Shown here: piece by piece, positions 13,275 to 19,998 of the stretch
Layout: every line of letters starts with the position of its first letter
Position numbering within the stretch: position 1 is the first letter of the stretch
From: an uncultured Bacilli bacterium
Lineage (GTDB): Bacteria > Bacillota_I > Bacilli_A > RF39 > UBA660
Assembly (NCBI GenBank): GCA_947631365.1
Contig: CANRLB010000010.1
Span: forward strand, 1 to 19,998
Reading direction: 5' to 3'
DNA: 19,998 nt
Made by a program: the position numbers and the translations under genes
Notes under the pieces: model-generated
What the model saw: the letters and a program-made list of their open reading frames with translations, nothing else
Told to the model about the DNA's origin: nothing
Databases searched by the model: none

Positions 13275-16203
13275 ATATATTTTCTAATTCAACTGAAACT
13301 ACTTTTGAAACTCCTGCATTTTGCATAGTAATTCCATACAAAACATCAGCATATTCCATCATTCTTTTTTTATGGGTTATTAAAATATATTGACTTTCCA
13401 TTTTCTTTTTATTTAAATATTCACCAAATAAATCAACATTAGTTTCATCTAAAGCAGCTTCAACTTCATCTAAAACAATAAAAGGAATTGGTGAGACATT
13501 AATAATGGCAAAAAGTAAACAAATTGCTGTCAAACTTTTTTCTCCCCCTGATAAGCTTTGCGTACTATGTAGCCTTTTACCTGGAGGGACAACTTTAATC
13601 TCAACTCCCGTATTTAAATAATCATCTGGATCTGTTAGTTCTAATTTTCCGACTCCACCTTGAAACATTATTTTAAATACTTTACTAAATTCTAAAGCCA
13701 CTTTATTAAAAGTTTCTTTAAATTTTTCAATCATTATATTATCCATTTCTGAAATAATATTTAATAAACTTTCAATAGATAATTCTAAATCATTCTTTTG
13801 ATTTGTAAGAAAAGTATATCTTTCATTAACTCTTTCATATTCACTAATACTACCAGTATTTACTTCTCCTAAAGATTTTATATCACTTTTTAATTTATTA
13901 ACTTTATTTTTAGCTAATTCATATTCCATATCTAATTCAAAATTATTTTTAGCATATTCATAAGTCATATTATACTCTTCATTTAAAGTTAACAATAAAT
14001 TGTCTAATTTAACATTTGCTTTACCCAAGTTGACACTTACTGTATTAAGTTCTGATTGGAGTGATCTAACTAAAGAATTATTCTTACTATTTTCCATTTC
14101 TAAATTATTAAGTTCATTATTTAAATCATTTTTTTGTTCCTTTAAATCTTTAATAATTTGTTCTTTTTTCTCTTTTTCAATAGTTAAAATATTAAATTTA
14201 TTCATAACATTTTCTAATTCTTGATCTAAAGTATTACTTTTTAAACTATCAATTCCTAAAATATCATTTTTAACATTTTTTAATTTACTATCTAGATTTT
14301 CTAAAGCATTAAGTTTACTATTCTTTTCAATATTTAACAAGGTAAGTTCTTCTTTATCTTTGTTTAAATTATTTGCAAGTACTTCATAATCATTATTAAT
14401 TTCTTTTAATTCATTTTGTAAATTATTTATTTTAATTAAAAGACTTTCTAATTTATTTTTAGCATTTTCAAGTTCTAATTTATTATTAAGATTAGTATGA
14501 ACTTTATTACCTCCACCACTAATTGAACCACCAGCATAAATAATACTTCCATCTAGTGAAACAACTCGGTATTTATATTCAAGTATTTTAGCCACTAAAT
14601 TCATATTATCTATAGTTTTAACCACTATTACATTCCCTAGTTGATTTTCGATAATATTTTGATATTTACTATCATAACTAACTAAATCTGAAAGAATACC
14701 AATATAACCATTTACATTTTTTATTCTATCAATAACATTTTTATCAATATAACGTGATTTAATAATATTAAGAGGTAAAAAAGTTGCTCTTCCATAATTT
14801 TTATCTTTTAAATAATTAATAGCTTCTTTAGCACATAATTCATTATCAACGACTATAAAATTAGCACTACTAGATAAAGTAACATCACAGCAAAGCAAAT
14901 AATCATTGGGAATTTCTATTAAATTACCGATCGTATTATGAATTCCTTTAAGAAGGGGATTATTTAAAATATTTTTAACACTTAAAGGCATTCTTTCATT
15001 ATTCATAATATTCGTTTCAATTATATCAATTTTATTTTCTAAATTTATTTTTTCTTTTTCTAAATTCTCTATTTCTTTATTATAACTATCTTTTTTTAAA
15101 ACGATATTTTTATATTCATTTACTTTTGCAATATTTAAATTACTTTTTCTTTCAATATTTTGATTTAATAAATCAATTTCATTATTTAAAACTTCAATAT
15201 CTTTAATTAAATTTAATTCCTCATCTTTTAAATTAATTAAATTATTTTTAATTGCATCATCGCTATATTCGTATTTTTTTCTTTCTAAATTAATTCTTTT
15301 TTCACTATCTAAAAGGGCTATTTCTTCAGTTAAACTTAAAAGACTTTTATTAACATCATTTATCTTATCATCTATTTTATATATTTCTAATTTTACTTTT
15401 TCAATTTTATCAGTTTTTAAAATAGATGAAGTTTCTTCTAATTTTTTCTTTAATTCTTCTTCATTTTGATTTAATCTAAGATATTCACTATTTAAACTTG
15501 TTATATCTTTAGTAATTAAAGCAATTTCAATATTTTTTAAATTATCTTTATATTCTAAATATTTAGAAGCTACTTCAGCTTGTTTTTTTAAAGGCTCAAC
15601 TTGATTTTTTAATTCATCAATAACTAAATTAATACTTGAAAGATTATCTTTAGTTTTATCAAGTTTTCTTAAAGATTCTTCTTTTCTTTTTTTATATTTT
15701 AAAACTCCCGCCGCACTTTCAAAAATGACTCTTCTTTCACTTGGTTTAGAATTTACAATATCAGTTACTGTTCCTTGAGAAATAATACTAAAAGAATCAT
15801 AACCCTTTGAATCTAAAAATAAATCAGTTATATCTTTAAGTCTTACTTTATTATTATTAATAAAATATTCATTATCACCACTAGCATAAATACTTCTCTT
15901 TATTTCAATTTCACTATATTCCGTTTTTAAATAACTATCTGAATTATCAAAAGTTAAAATAACTGAAGCTTTATTTAAAGGAGCAAGCGTCTCACTACCA
16001 GCAAAAATAACATCACTCATCACCTCTCCACCCCGAAGTGATTTAACAGATTGTTCACCCATAACCCAACGGATGGCATCAACTATATTACTTTTACCAC
16101 TGCCATTAGGGCCAACAATCGCTGTAATTCCCTTATTAAGTTCAAAAATCGTTTTATTAGCAAACGATTTAAATCCCTCTAATCTAATTCTCTTTAAATA
16201 CAT
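13273..16203 (-). CDS. smc: Chromosome segregation ATPase SMC (short-armed)
   Basis: SMC, with ScpA/ScpB, loops and organises the chromosome. The 976-residue protein has an N-terminal head with GFKSF (10-14) and Walker A GPNGSGKSN (31-39), a coiled coil (about 165-405), a globular hinge (about 415-565, with ISGGG near its end), a returning coiled coil (about 575-815) and a C-terminal head. The C-terminal head has LSGGEKS (884-890) and Walker B FIVLDE (908-913) followed by the D-loop. Bacillus-type SMCs are close to 1,190 residues; here each arm is about 240 residues instead of about 330, similar to Mycoplasma SMC. The cut is symmetric, so it looks like a true short rod and not a deletion. The start ATG 16203-16201 has AGGTG 6 nt upstream, 16 nt after rnc: the standard rnc-smc pair. 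No ftsY follows. Confidence 0.97.
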   Translation of the reverse strand: MYLKRIRLEGFKSFANKTIFELNKGITAIVGPNGSGKSNIVDAIRWVMGEQSVKSLRGGEVMSDVIFAGSETLAPLNKASVILTFDNSDSYLKTEYSEIEIKRSIYASGDNEYFINNNKVRLKDITDLFLDSKGYDSFSIISQGTVTDIVNSKPSERRVIFESAAGVLKYKKRKEESLRKLDKTKDNLSSINLVIDELKNQVEPLKKQAEVASKYLEYKDNLKNIEIALITKDITSLNSEYLRLNQNEEELKKKLEETSSILKTDKIEKVKLEIYKIDDKINDVNKSLLSLTEEIALLDSEKRINLERKKYEYSDDAIKNNLINLKDEELNLIKDIEVLNNEIDLLNQNIERKSNLNIAKVNEYKNIVLKKDSYNKEIENLEKEKINLENKIDIIETNIMNNERMPLSVKNILNNPLLKGIHNTIGNLIEIPNDYLLCCDVTLSSSANFIVVDNELCAKEAINYLKDKNYGRATFLPLNIIKSRYIDKNVIDRIKNVNGYIGILSDLVSYDSKYQNIIENQLGNVIVVKTIDNMNLVAKILEYKYRVVSLDGSIIYAGGSISGGGNKVHTNLNNKLELENAKNKLESLLIKINNLQNELKEINNDYEVLANNLNKDKEELTLLNIEKNSKLNALENLDSKLKNVKNDILGIDSLKSNTLDQELENVMNKFNILTIEKEKKEQIIKDLKEQKNDLNNELNNLEMENSKNNSLVRSLQSELNTVSVNLGKANVKLDNLLLTLNEEYNMTYEYAKNNFELDMEYELAKNKVNKLKSDIKSLGEVNTGSISEYERVNERYTFLTNQKNDLELSIESLLNIISEMDNIMIEKFKETFNKVALEFSKVFKIMFQGGVGKLELTDPDDYLNTGVEIKVVPPGKRLHSTQSLSGGEKSLTAICLLFAIINVSPIPFIVLDEVEAALDETNVDLFGEYLNKKKMESQYILITHKKRMMEYADVLYGITMQNAGVSKVVSVELENI

Positions 16204-16219
16204 ACATCACACCTATAAT

Positions 16220-16870
16220 CTATTTAGCTGATTTTTTATAAGCATCAAATGCTGCCTGTTGTTCAGCTTCTTTTTTACTTTTACCAATTCCCTTACCATA
16301 TATAATATCATTAATTTTAACAACTACTTCAAAAGTTTTATCATGAGCTTCACCATATTCATTGACTAAAACATATTCCAAACTTTTTTTATCTGTTTGA
16401 ACAAATTCTTGTAACATAGTTTTATAATCACCAAAAAAAACAAAATCTTTTTTAATATAAGGAATAATGATATCTTCTACATATTCTCTAGCTTTTTCTA
16501 TTCCAAACGATAAATAAATTACTCCTAAGACACTTTCAAAAACATCAGCAATAATTGTATCATTAATATTATCTTCTTGACCATGACCTACTCTTATATA
16601 TTTATTAATACCTATTTCTTTAGCATAATGAGCTAAAGCTTGTTCACAAACAAAACTAGCTCTTTTTTTAGTCATTACCCCTTCTTTATCATTAGTATTT
16701 TTATAAAAGTATTCACTAGTCAAAAGTTCTAATACAGCATCACCTAAAAATTCTAAACGTTCATAATTTATAGCGTCTTTATGTTCATTAGAATAACTAC
16801 TATGAGTTAGAGCCTCTTCAAGTAATTCTTCATTGATACCTTCTAAATTATATTTTTTAATAAAATCCAT
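16220..16870 (-). CDS. rnc: Ribonuclease III
   Basis: RNase III cleaves double-stranded RNA, processing rRNA precursors and some mRNAs. The 216-residue protein has the signature YERLEFLGDAVL (36-47) with E40 and D44, and the second acidic pair D109 and E112 in ADVFES. Together they provide the Mg-binding residues. A double-stranded RNA-binding domain fills the C-terminus (about 148-214, with GKSKKEAEQQAA). The start ATG 16870-16868 has GGTGA 4 nt upstream. It is the first gene of the rnc-smc operon, with its own extended -10 promoter. Confidence 0.96.
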   Translation of the reverse strand: MDFIKKYNLEGINEELLEEALTHSSYSNEHKDAINYERLEFLGDAVLELLTSEYFYKNTNDKEGVMTKKRASFVCEQALAHYAKEIGINKYIRVGHGQEDNINDTIIADVFESVLGVIYLSFGIEKAREYVEDIIIPYIKKDFVFFGDYKTMLQEFVQTDKKSLEYVLVNEYGEAHDKTFEVVVKINDIIYGKGIGKSKKEAEQQAAFDAYKKSAK

Positions 16871-16888
16871 ATAATCACCATAACTAAA

Positions 16889-16917
16889 ATTATAACATGA
16901 ATAATAAAATAAGTAAA
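16889..16917 (-). promoter_or_regulatory. Promoter of rnc-smc
   Basis: On the minus strand TTTACT (16917-16912), 17 nt, TATAAT (16894-16889), with an extended -10 TGT directly before the TATAAT. Transcription would start about 12 nt before the rnc ATG and include its GGTGA site. Confidence 0.65.
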
Positions 16918-16926
16918 TTTACGTTT

Positions 16927-19113
16927 TTAAATATGTTCAGGATTAATATCTATTTCTAAATTTACCTTATTATCATTTAAATATATATCATCTATTTCTT
17001 TTAAAACTTTTTTTAAATTATCATCAAAACGATATTTGATTACAATTTGAAACCGATATGTATTATTAAACTTAAACATATTAGCAGTTGTTGGCCCTAA
17101 AATAATATCTTCCTTTAAAATATTATTTTTTAAATAATTAGCTACTTTATTGGCATTTTCTAAAGCTAAATTATAATCATTGGCGACTATTTTAATCCCT
17201 ATTAAATAATAATAGGGAGGATATTTAAGCATTCGCCGGTTATTCATTTCAAATTGATAAAATTTTTCAAAATCATTTTCTTTAACACAATTTAAAACAT
17301 AATTATCAGGATTAAATGTTTGAATTATAACATCTCCCTTATAATTACTTCTTCCGGCTCTACCACTTGCTTGGTATAAAAGAGCAAATGTTTTTTCATT
17401 ACTCCGAAAGTCAGGAATATTTAAAGAAGTATCGGCATTTATTATTCCAACTAAAGTAACTAAAGGAAAATCTAATCCTTTACTAATCATTTGCGTACCA
17501 ATTAAAATATCGGCTTCCTGATTTTTAAATTTAGTAATTATTTCTTCATGAGATCCTTTTTTCATCGTGGTATCTTGATCCATTCTTAAAATTTTAGCAT
17601 TAGGAAAAATTTTCTGTAGTTCCATTTCAACTTTTTCCGTGCCTAATCCTAAATAATTTAAAGCATCTTCCCCACAGTTAGGACAATGATCATCTTTCTT
17701 TAAAGTATAACCACAATAATGACATTTTAAATTATTACTTGATTTATGAAAAGTAAGTGTTATATCACAATTAGGACATTTATATGTATAGCCACAAGCT
17801 GAACAATTAATAGTAGTAGAATATCCTCTACGATTAAGCAAAATAATTGTTTGGTGTTTTTTTATTAAATTTTCCTGTATTTTTTGAATTAATAAATCAC
17901 TAAAAATATAATTTTTATTCTTTACTTCCTGCATCATGTCTACAATTAAAACATTAGGTAATGTTGAGGCTCCTATTCTCTTCGTTAATTTTAAATGCTG
18001 ATAAACTCCTTTTATAGCTCTAGCTTTAGTCTCTAATGTTGGGGTAGCACTTCCTAAAATAACAGGACAATTATGATAAATCCCTCTTTTAATTGCAATA
18101 TCTTTAGCATTATATCTAGGAGTATTTTCTTGCTTATAGGTATCACTATGTTCTTCATCTATTATAATAGCTCCAATATCACTAATCGGCGCAAATATTG
18201 CTGAACGAGTTCCCACTACTACTTTAGCTTTTCCTCTTAATATTTTTAAATATTCATCATATTTTTCCCCATTAGATAAAGCACTATGAAAGATAGCAAC
18301 ATCATCTCCAAACCACTCATAAAAACGATTAACTATTTGCATTGTTAAGGTAATTTCGGGAACCAACATAATTGCTTTTTTACCCTTTTTAATAACTTCA
18401 TTAATAACATTTAAATACACTTCAGTTTTACCAGAACCAGTAATACCTTCTAATAAAAAAACTTCATGCTTATTAGTTTTCTTAATTTCTTCAAAAGCTT
18501 TAATTTGTTCATCATTTAAAATATTTTTTACTAAATGAGGATTATTTTCTTTATTAATACGATATTCTTGTTCTTTTACTTCTTTAATTAAACATTTATT
18601 CTTTAAAGTATTAATACTATAAGTTTTATAATTACTTTTTAAAACTTTTTTTTCATTTAATAAATCTTTTAACAATCTACTTTGATCATTTTCTTTTTGA
18701 TATTTTTCCAAATAATCTTTTATTTCTTCTTCACTTTTATTTAAAATTAAAAAAGTTTTATAAAAATTATAATTAGTTTTTTTATCACTAATTTTTAAAG
18801 ATGATGGTAACATAGTTTGATAAGCTGTAATTAAAGGACATAAAGTTATATCTTTAACATAATTACCTAAATCCATTAATTCATCATTTAATATTAATTC
18901 TTTATCTACTATATCAATTATCTCTTTTAATTCATATTTATTATCATTTTCATTTTTAATATTCATTACAAAACCCTGAATTTGTTTATTACCAAAAGGA
19001 ATATATACTTTCATACCCTTTTTCAAGATTCCTTGGAGTTCTAAAGGTATCTTATAAGTAAAATACTTATCTATCTTTTTAGTTGGATATTCAATTAAAC
19101 ATTCTGCGTACAT
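16927..19113 (-). CDS. priA: Primosomal protein N' (PriA), replication-restart helicase
   Basis: PriA recognises stalled forks and reloads the replicative helicase. The 728-residue protein has an N-terminal 3'-DNA-binding domain (about 1-105) and a helicase core with Walker A GITGSGKT (223-230) and DEEH (319-322). It also has a zinc region with four CxxC pairs (437/440, 446/449, 464/467, 477/480) and the late motifs IGTQMISKGLDFP and QASGRAGR. The C-terminal domain is complete. The start ATG 19113-19111 follows AGGAGG at a short 4-nt spacing. It appears to be its own unit, after a terminator from the right-edge gene and before the rnc promoter, although I see no clear terminator after it. Confidence 0.96.
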   Translation of the reverse strand: MYAECLIEYPTKKIDKYFTYKIPLELQGILKKGMKVYIPFGNKQIQGFVMNIKNENDNKYELKEIIDIVDKELILNDELMDLGNYVKDITLCPLITAYQTMLPSSLKISDKKTNYNFYKTFLILNKSEEEIKDYLEKYQKENDQSRLLKDLLNEKKVLKSNYKTYSINTLKNKCLIKEVKEQEYRINKENNPHLVKNILNDEQIKAFEEIKKTNKHEVFLLEGITGSGKTEVYLNVINEVIKKGKKAIMLVPEITLTMQIVNRFYEWFGDDVAIFHSALSNGEKYDEYLKILRGKAKVVVGTRSAIFAPISDIGAIIIDEEHSDTYKQENTPRYNAKDIAIKRGIYHNCPVILGSATPTLETKARAIKGVYQHLKLTKRIGASTLPNVLIVDMMQEVKNKNYIFSDLLIQKIQENLIKKHQTIILLNRRGYSTTINCSACGYTYKCPNCDITLTFHKSSNNLKCHYCGYTLKKDDHCPNCGEDALNYLGLGTEKVEMELQKIFPNAKILRMDQDTTMKKGSHEEIITKFKNQEADILIGTQMISKGLDFPLVTLVGIINADTSLNIPDFRSNEKTFALLYQASGRAGRSNYKGDVIIQTFNPDNYVLNCVKENDFEKFYQFEMNNRRMLKYPPYYYLIGIKIVANDYNLALENANKVANYLKNNILKEDIILGPTTANMFKFNNTYRFQIVIKYRFDDNLKKVLKEIDDIYLNDNKVNLEIDINPEHI

Positions 19114-19132
19114 AGTTCCTCCTTATAACTTA

Positions 19133-19161
19133 ATTATATAATATTTTTTATTAAATTAAAA
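19133..19161 (-). promoter_or_regulatory. Possible priA promoter
   Basis: TATAAT at 19138-19133 on the minus strand with a weak TTTTAA 17 nt upstream (about 19161-19156). Transcription would start only a few bases before the AGGAGG of priA. It rests mainly on the -10 box in AT-rich DNA. Confidence 0.35.
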
Positions 19162-19183
19162 AGAGAAAGTATTACATTTCTCT
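19157..19183 (-). terminator. Terminator of the surface-protein gene
   Basis: On the minus strand AGAGAAA (19183-19177) and TTTCTCT (19168-19162) form a 7-bp stem with an 8-nt loop, followed by UUUU and further A/U bases. It starts 6 nt after the stop of the right-edge gene. Confidence 0.65.
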
Positions 19184-19188
19184 ATAAT

Positions 19189-19998
19189 TTATTCTAAAAC
19201 AATAAATGGATCATCAGAAGTACCAGTGGTACCATCTTTTAATTCAATAGATGAATCAAGATAGAAGACTGGACGAATCGAATAAAGATTCATCAAACCA
19301 TCGGGATCCATGTAATCGCCTGAGTCTACATCCCAAGCAAGGTACGCTCCACCCTCATTTTGACCATAACGCACCATTGTCCATTCCCGTTGATAATCGA
19401 TACTCTTTCCATTATTACGTATATGCATCCAACTATTTTTACATCCTCCAGACGTAGTATAACAATTTGTATTTGATGAATCTGTTCCAGAAGAAGCATA
19501 TGAGTAATAATAATAACTTACATACATTAATCCAACTGCTGACGTTACGTTCTGTGTCCATTTACTCGGGCTTCCATTATATGTTTGTACTACTTCATTT
19601 TTCCCTGATTCTATTTTGTATATTTCATCAGCACTTTGATTTAAATTACTATCATATATTCCACCATATAGCCACTCATGGTCACTATCTATTTTATTAT
19701 ACCAAGTAGTATCTTCAGTTGTTTTTATATAATTTACATTACTTGTTGTACTATTTATAAATATATTAGTATCTCCAGCATACCCTTGTGTAGTTCCATT
19801 CGATAATCCATTTAACCTTTTGAATATATCTGATTTTGGCCAAGTTGTATCATCTATATAATTTTTATACCATCTGTATGTATAATTTGATTCTTCTCTG
19901 ATGGCTGTATTCTTAATTAACTTCATTTGTCCTTCAGGAGTTATCCCTATTATTCGGTACATATAATCGCTTGTTATGTCATTGCAATCTGTTTCAGC
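19189..19998 (-). CDS. Surface/secreted protein, DUF6273-like C-terminal region, partial (N-terminus off the right edge)
   Basis: The frame stays open through the right edge (first visible residues AETDCNDITSDYMYRIIG), so the ATG at 19962 is internal and 269 residues of the C-terminal part are seen. The segment YRIIGITPEGQMKLIKNTAI, then a Tyr/Trp/Asn/Ser/Thr-rich body, VGLMYVSYYYYSYASS, a short Cys loop (NCYTTSGGCKNSW), EWTMVRYG and IRPVFYLDSSIELKDGTTG-TSDDP, matches a large family in gut Bacillota MAGs. Those proteins often carry a pilin-like or signal-type N-terminus and are thought to be displayed or secreted. There is no LPxTG or C-terminal membrane anchor. Base composition is visibly less AT-rich than the neighbours, with CpG-containing words such as gacgttacgt, which may reflect transfer or diversifying selection. 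Function is unknown. Confidence 0.68.
   Translation of the reverse strand, partial: AETDCNDITSDYMYRIIGITPEGQMKLIKNTAIREESNYTYRWYKNYIDDTTWPKSDIFKRLNGLSNGTTQGYAGDTNIFINSTTSNVNYIKTTEDTTWYNKIDSDHEWLYGGIYDSNLNQSADEIYKIESGKNEVVQTYNGSPSKWTQNVTSAVGLMYVSYYYYSYASSGTDSSNTNCYTTSGGCKNSWMHIRNNGKSIDYQREWTMVRYGQNEGGAYLAWDVDSGDYMDPDGLMNLYSIRPVFYLDSSIELKDGTTGTSDDPFIVLE

Noticed and set aside
14000..14224. Plus-strand open frame inside smc, and similar open frames opposite other genes
   Set aside because: These are by-products of AT-rich coding sequence on the other strand, with no ribosome site or recognisable product.
16913..16922. Palindrome GTAAATTTAC between priA and rnc as a priA terminator
   Set aside because: It leaves no loop, has no proper U run, and overlaps the rnc -35 region.
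1..19998. Mollicutes genetic code 4 (UGA as Trp), prompted by AT-richness and the short SMC
   Set aside because: Tryptophans checked in conserved genes are TGG, all housekeeping frames are complete under the standard code, and def ends in TGA.
1..19998. A new defence or multi-gene accessory system built from Fic, GDPD-like and the 387-residue gene
   Set aside because: The genes are on different strands or have separate promoters and terminators, and share no domain pattern suggesting a joint function.

Overview
This is an AT-rich stretch of bacterial chromosome made up mostly of housekeeping genes. It suggests a low-GC Bacillota lineage related to the Mollicutes, such as the uncultured gut Bacilli (RF39-like) or an Erysipelotrichia relative. 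Supporting points are murein genes (murG, murB, ftsQ/divIB), an SMC of about 976 residues (Mollicutes-sized rather than Bacillus-sized), very AT-rich codon use, and clear sigma-A promoters (TTGACA-N17-TATAAT). Tryptophan is encoded by TGG and def ends in TGA, so the standard bacterial code applies and this is not a code-4 mollicute. The assignment is inference from gene content only.

Layout. Nearly everything is on the minus strand; only a Fic gene and a two-gene def unit are on the plus strand. Bases 1-722 hold the N-terminal part of a PD-(D/E)XK nuclease/transposase-family gene that runs off the left edge. Bases 839-4123 form a murG-murB-ftsQ-queH operon read leftwards, with 8-nt stop/start overlaps or a 1-nt gap and a terminator after queH. 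A divergent, self-contained Fic gene follows (4283-5410); its end overlaps a convergent glycerophosphodiesterase-like gene. Next is an orphan 387-residue gene with a consensus promoter and its own terminator. Bases 7252-11796 form a second leftward operon: lepA, an unknown HTH-like gene, hemW, a small cadherin-like membrane protein and a frameshifted NUDIX gene. From 11946 to 13263 an unknown gene and def are read rightwards from a strong double promoter. They converge on rnc-smc (16870 to 13273) at a shared bidirectional terminator. priA (19113 to 16927) follows, and the right edge cuts a minus-strand surface-protein gene.

Together the genes cover late peptidoglycan precursor synthesis and septation (MurG, MurB, FtsQ), tRNA queuosine synthesis (QueH), translation (LepA, Def), RNA processing (RNase III), chromosome segregation and replication restart (SMC, PriA), and haem chaperoning (HemW). 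The accessory elements are the nuclease/transposase gene, Fic, the GDPD-like gene, the broken NUDIX gene, the cadherin-like protein, the surface protein and three genes of unknown function. I found no convincing new multi-gene system. The points most worth a second look are regulatory hairpins and promoters, the NUDIX frameshift, the divergent Def motif, the short SMC and the uncharacterised genes coupled to lepA and def. There is no tRNA, rRNA, CRISPR array or intact insertion sequence, and no gene-free stretch exceeds 300 bases.
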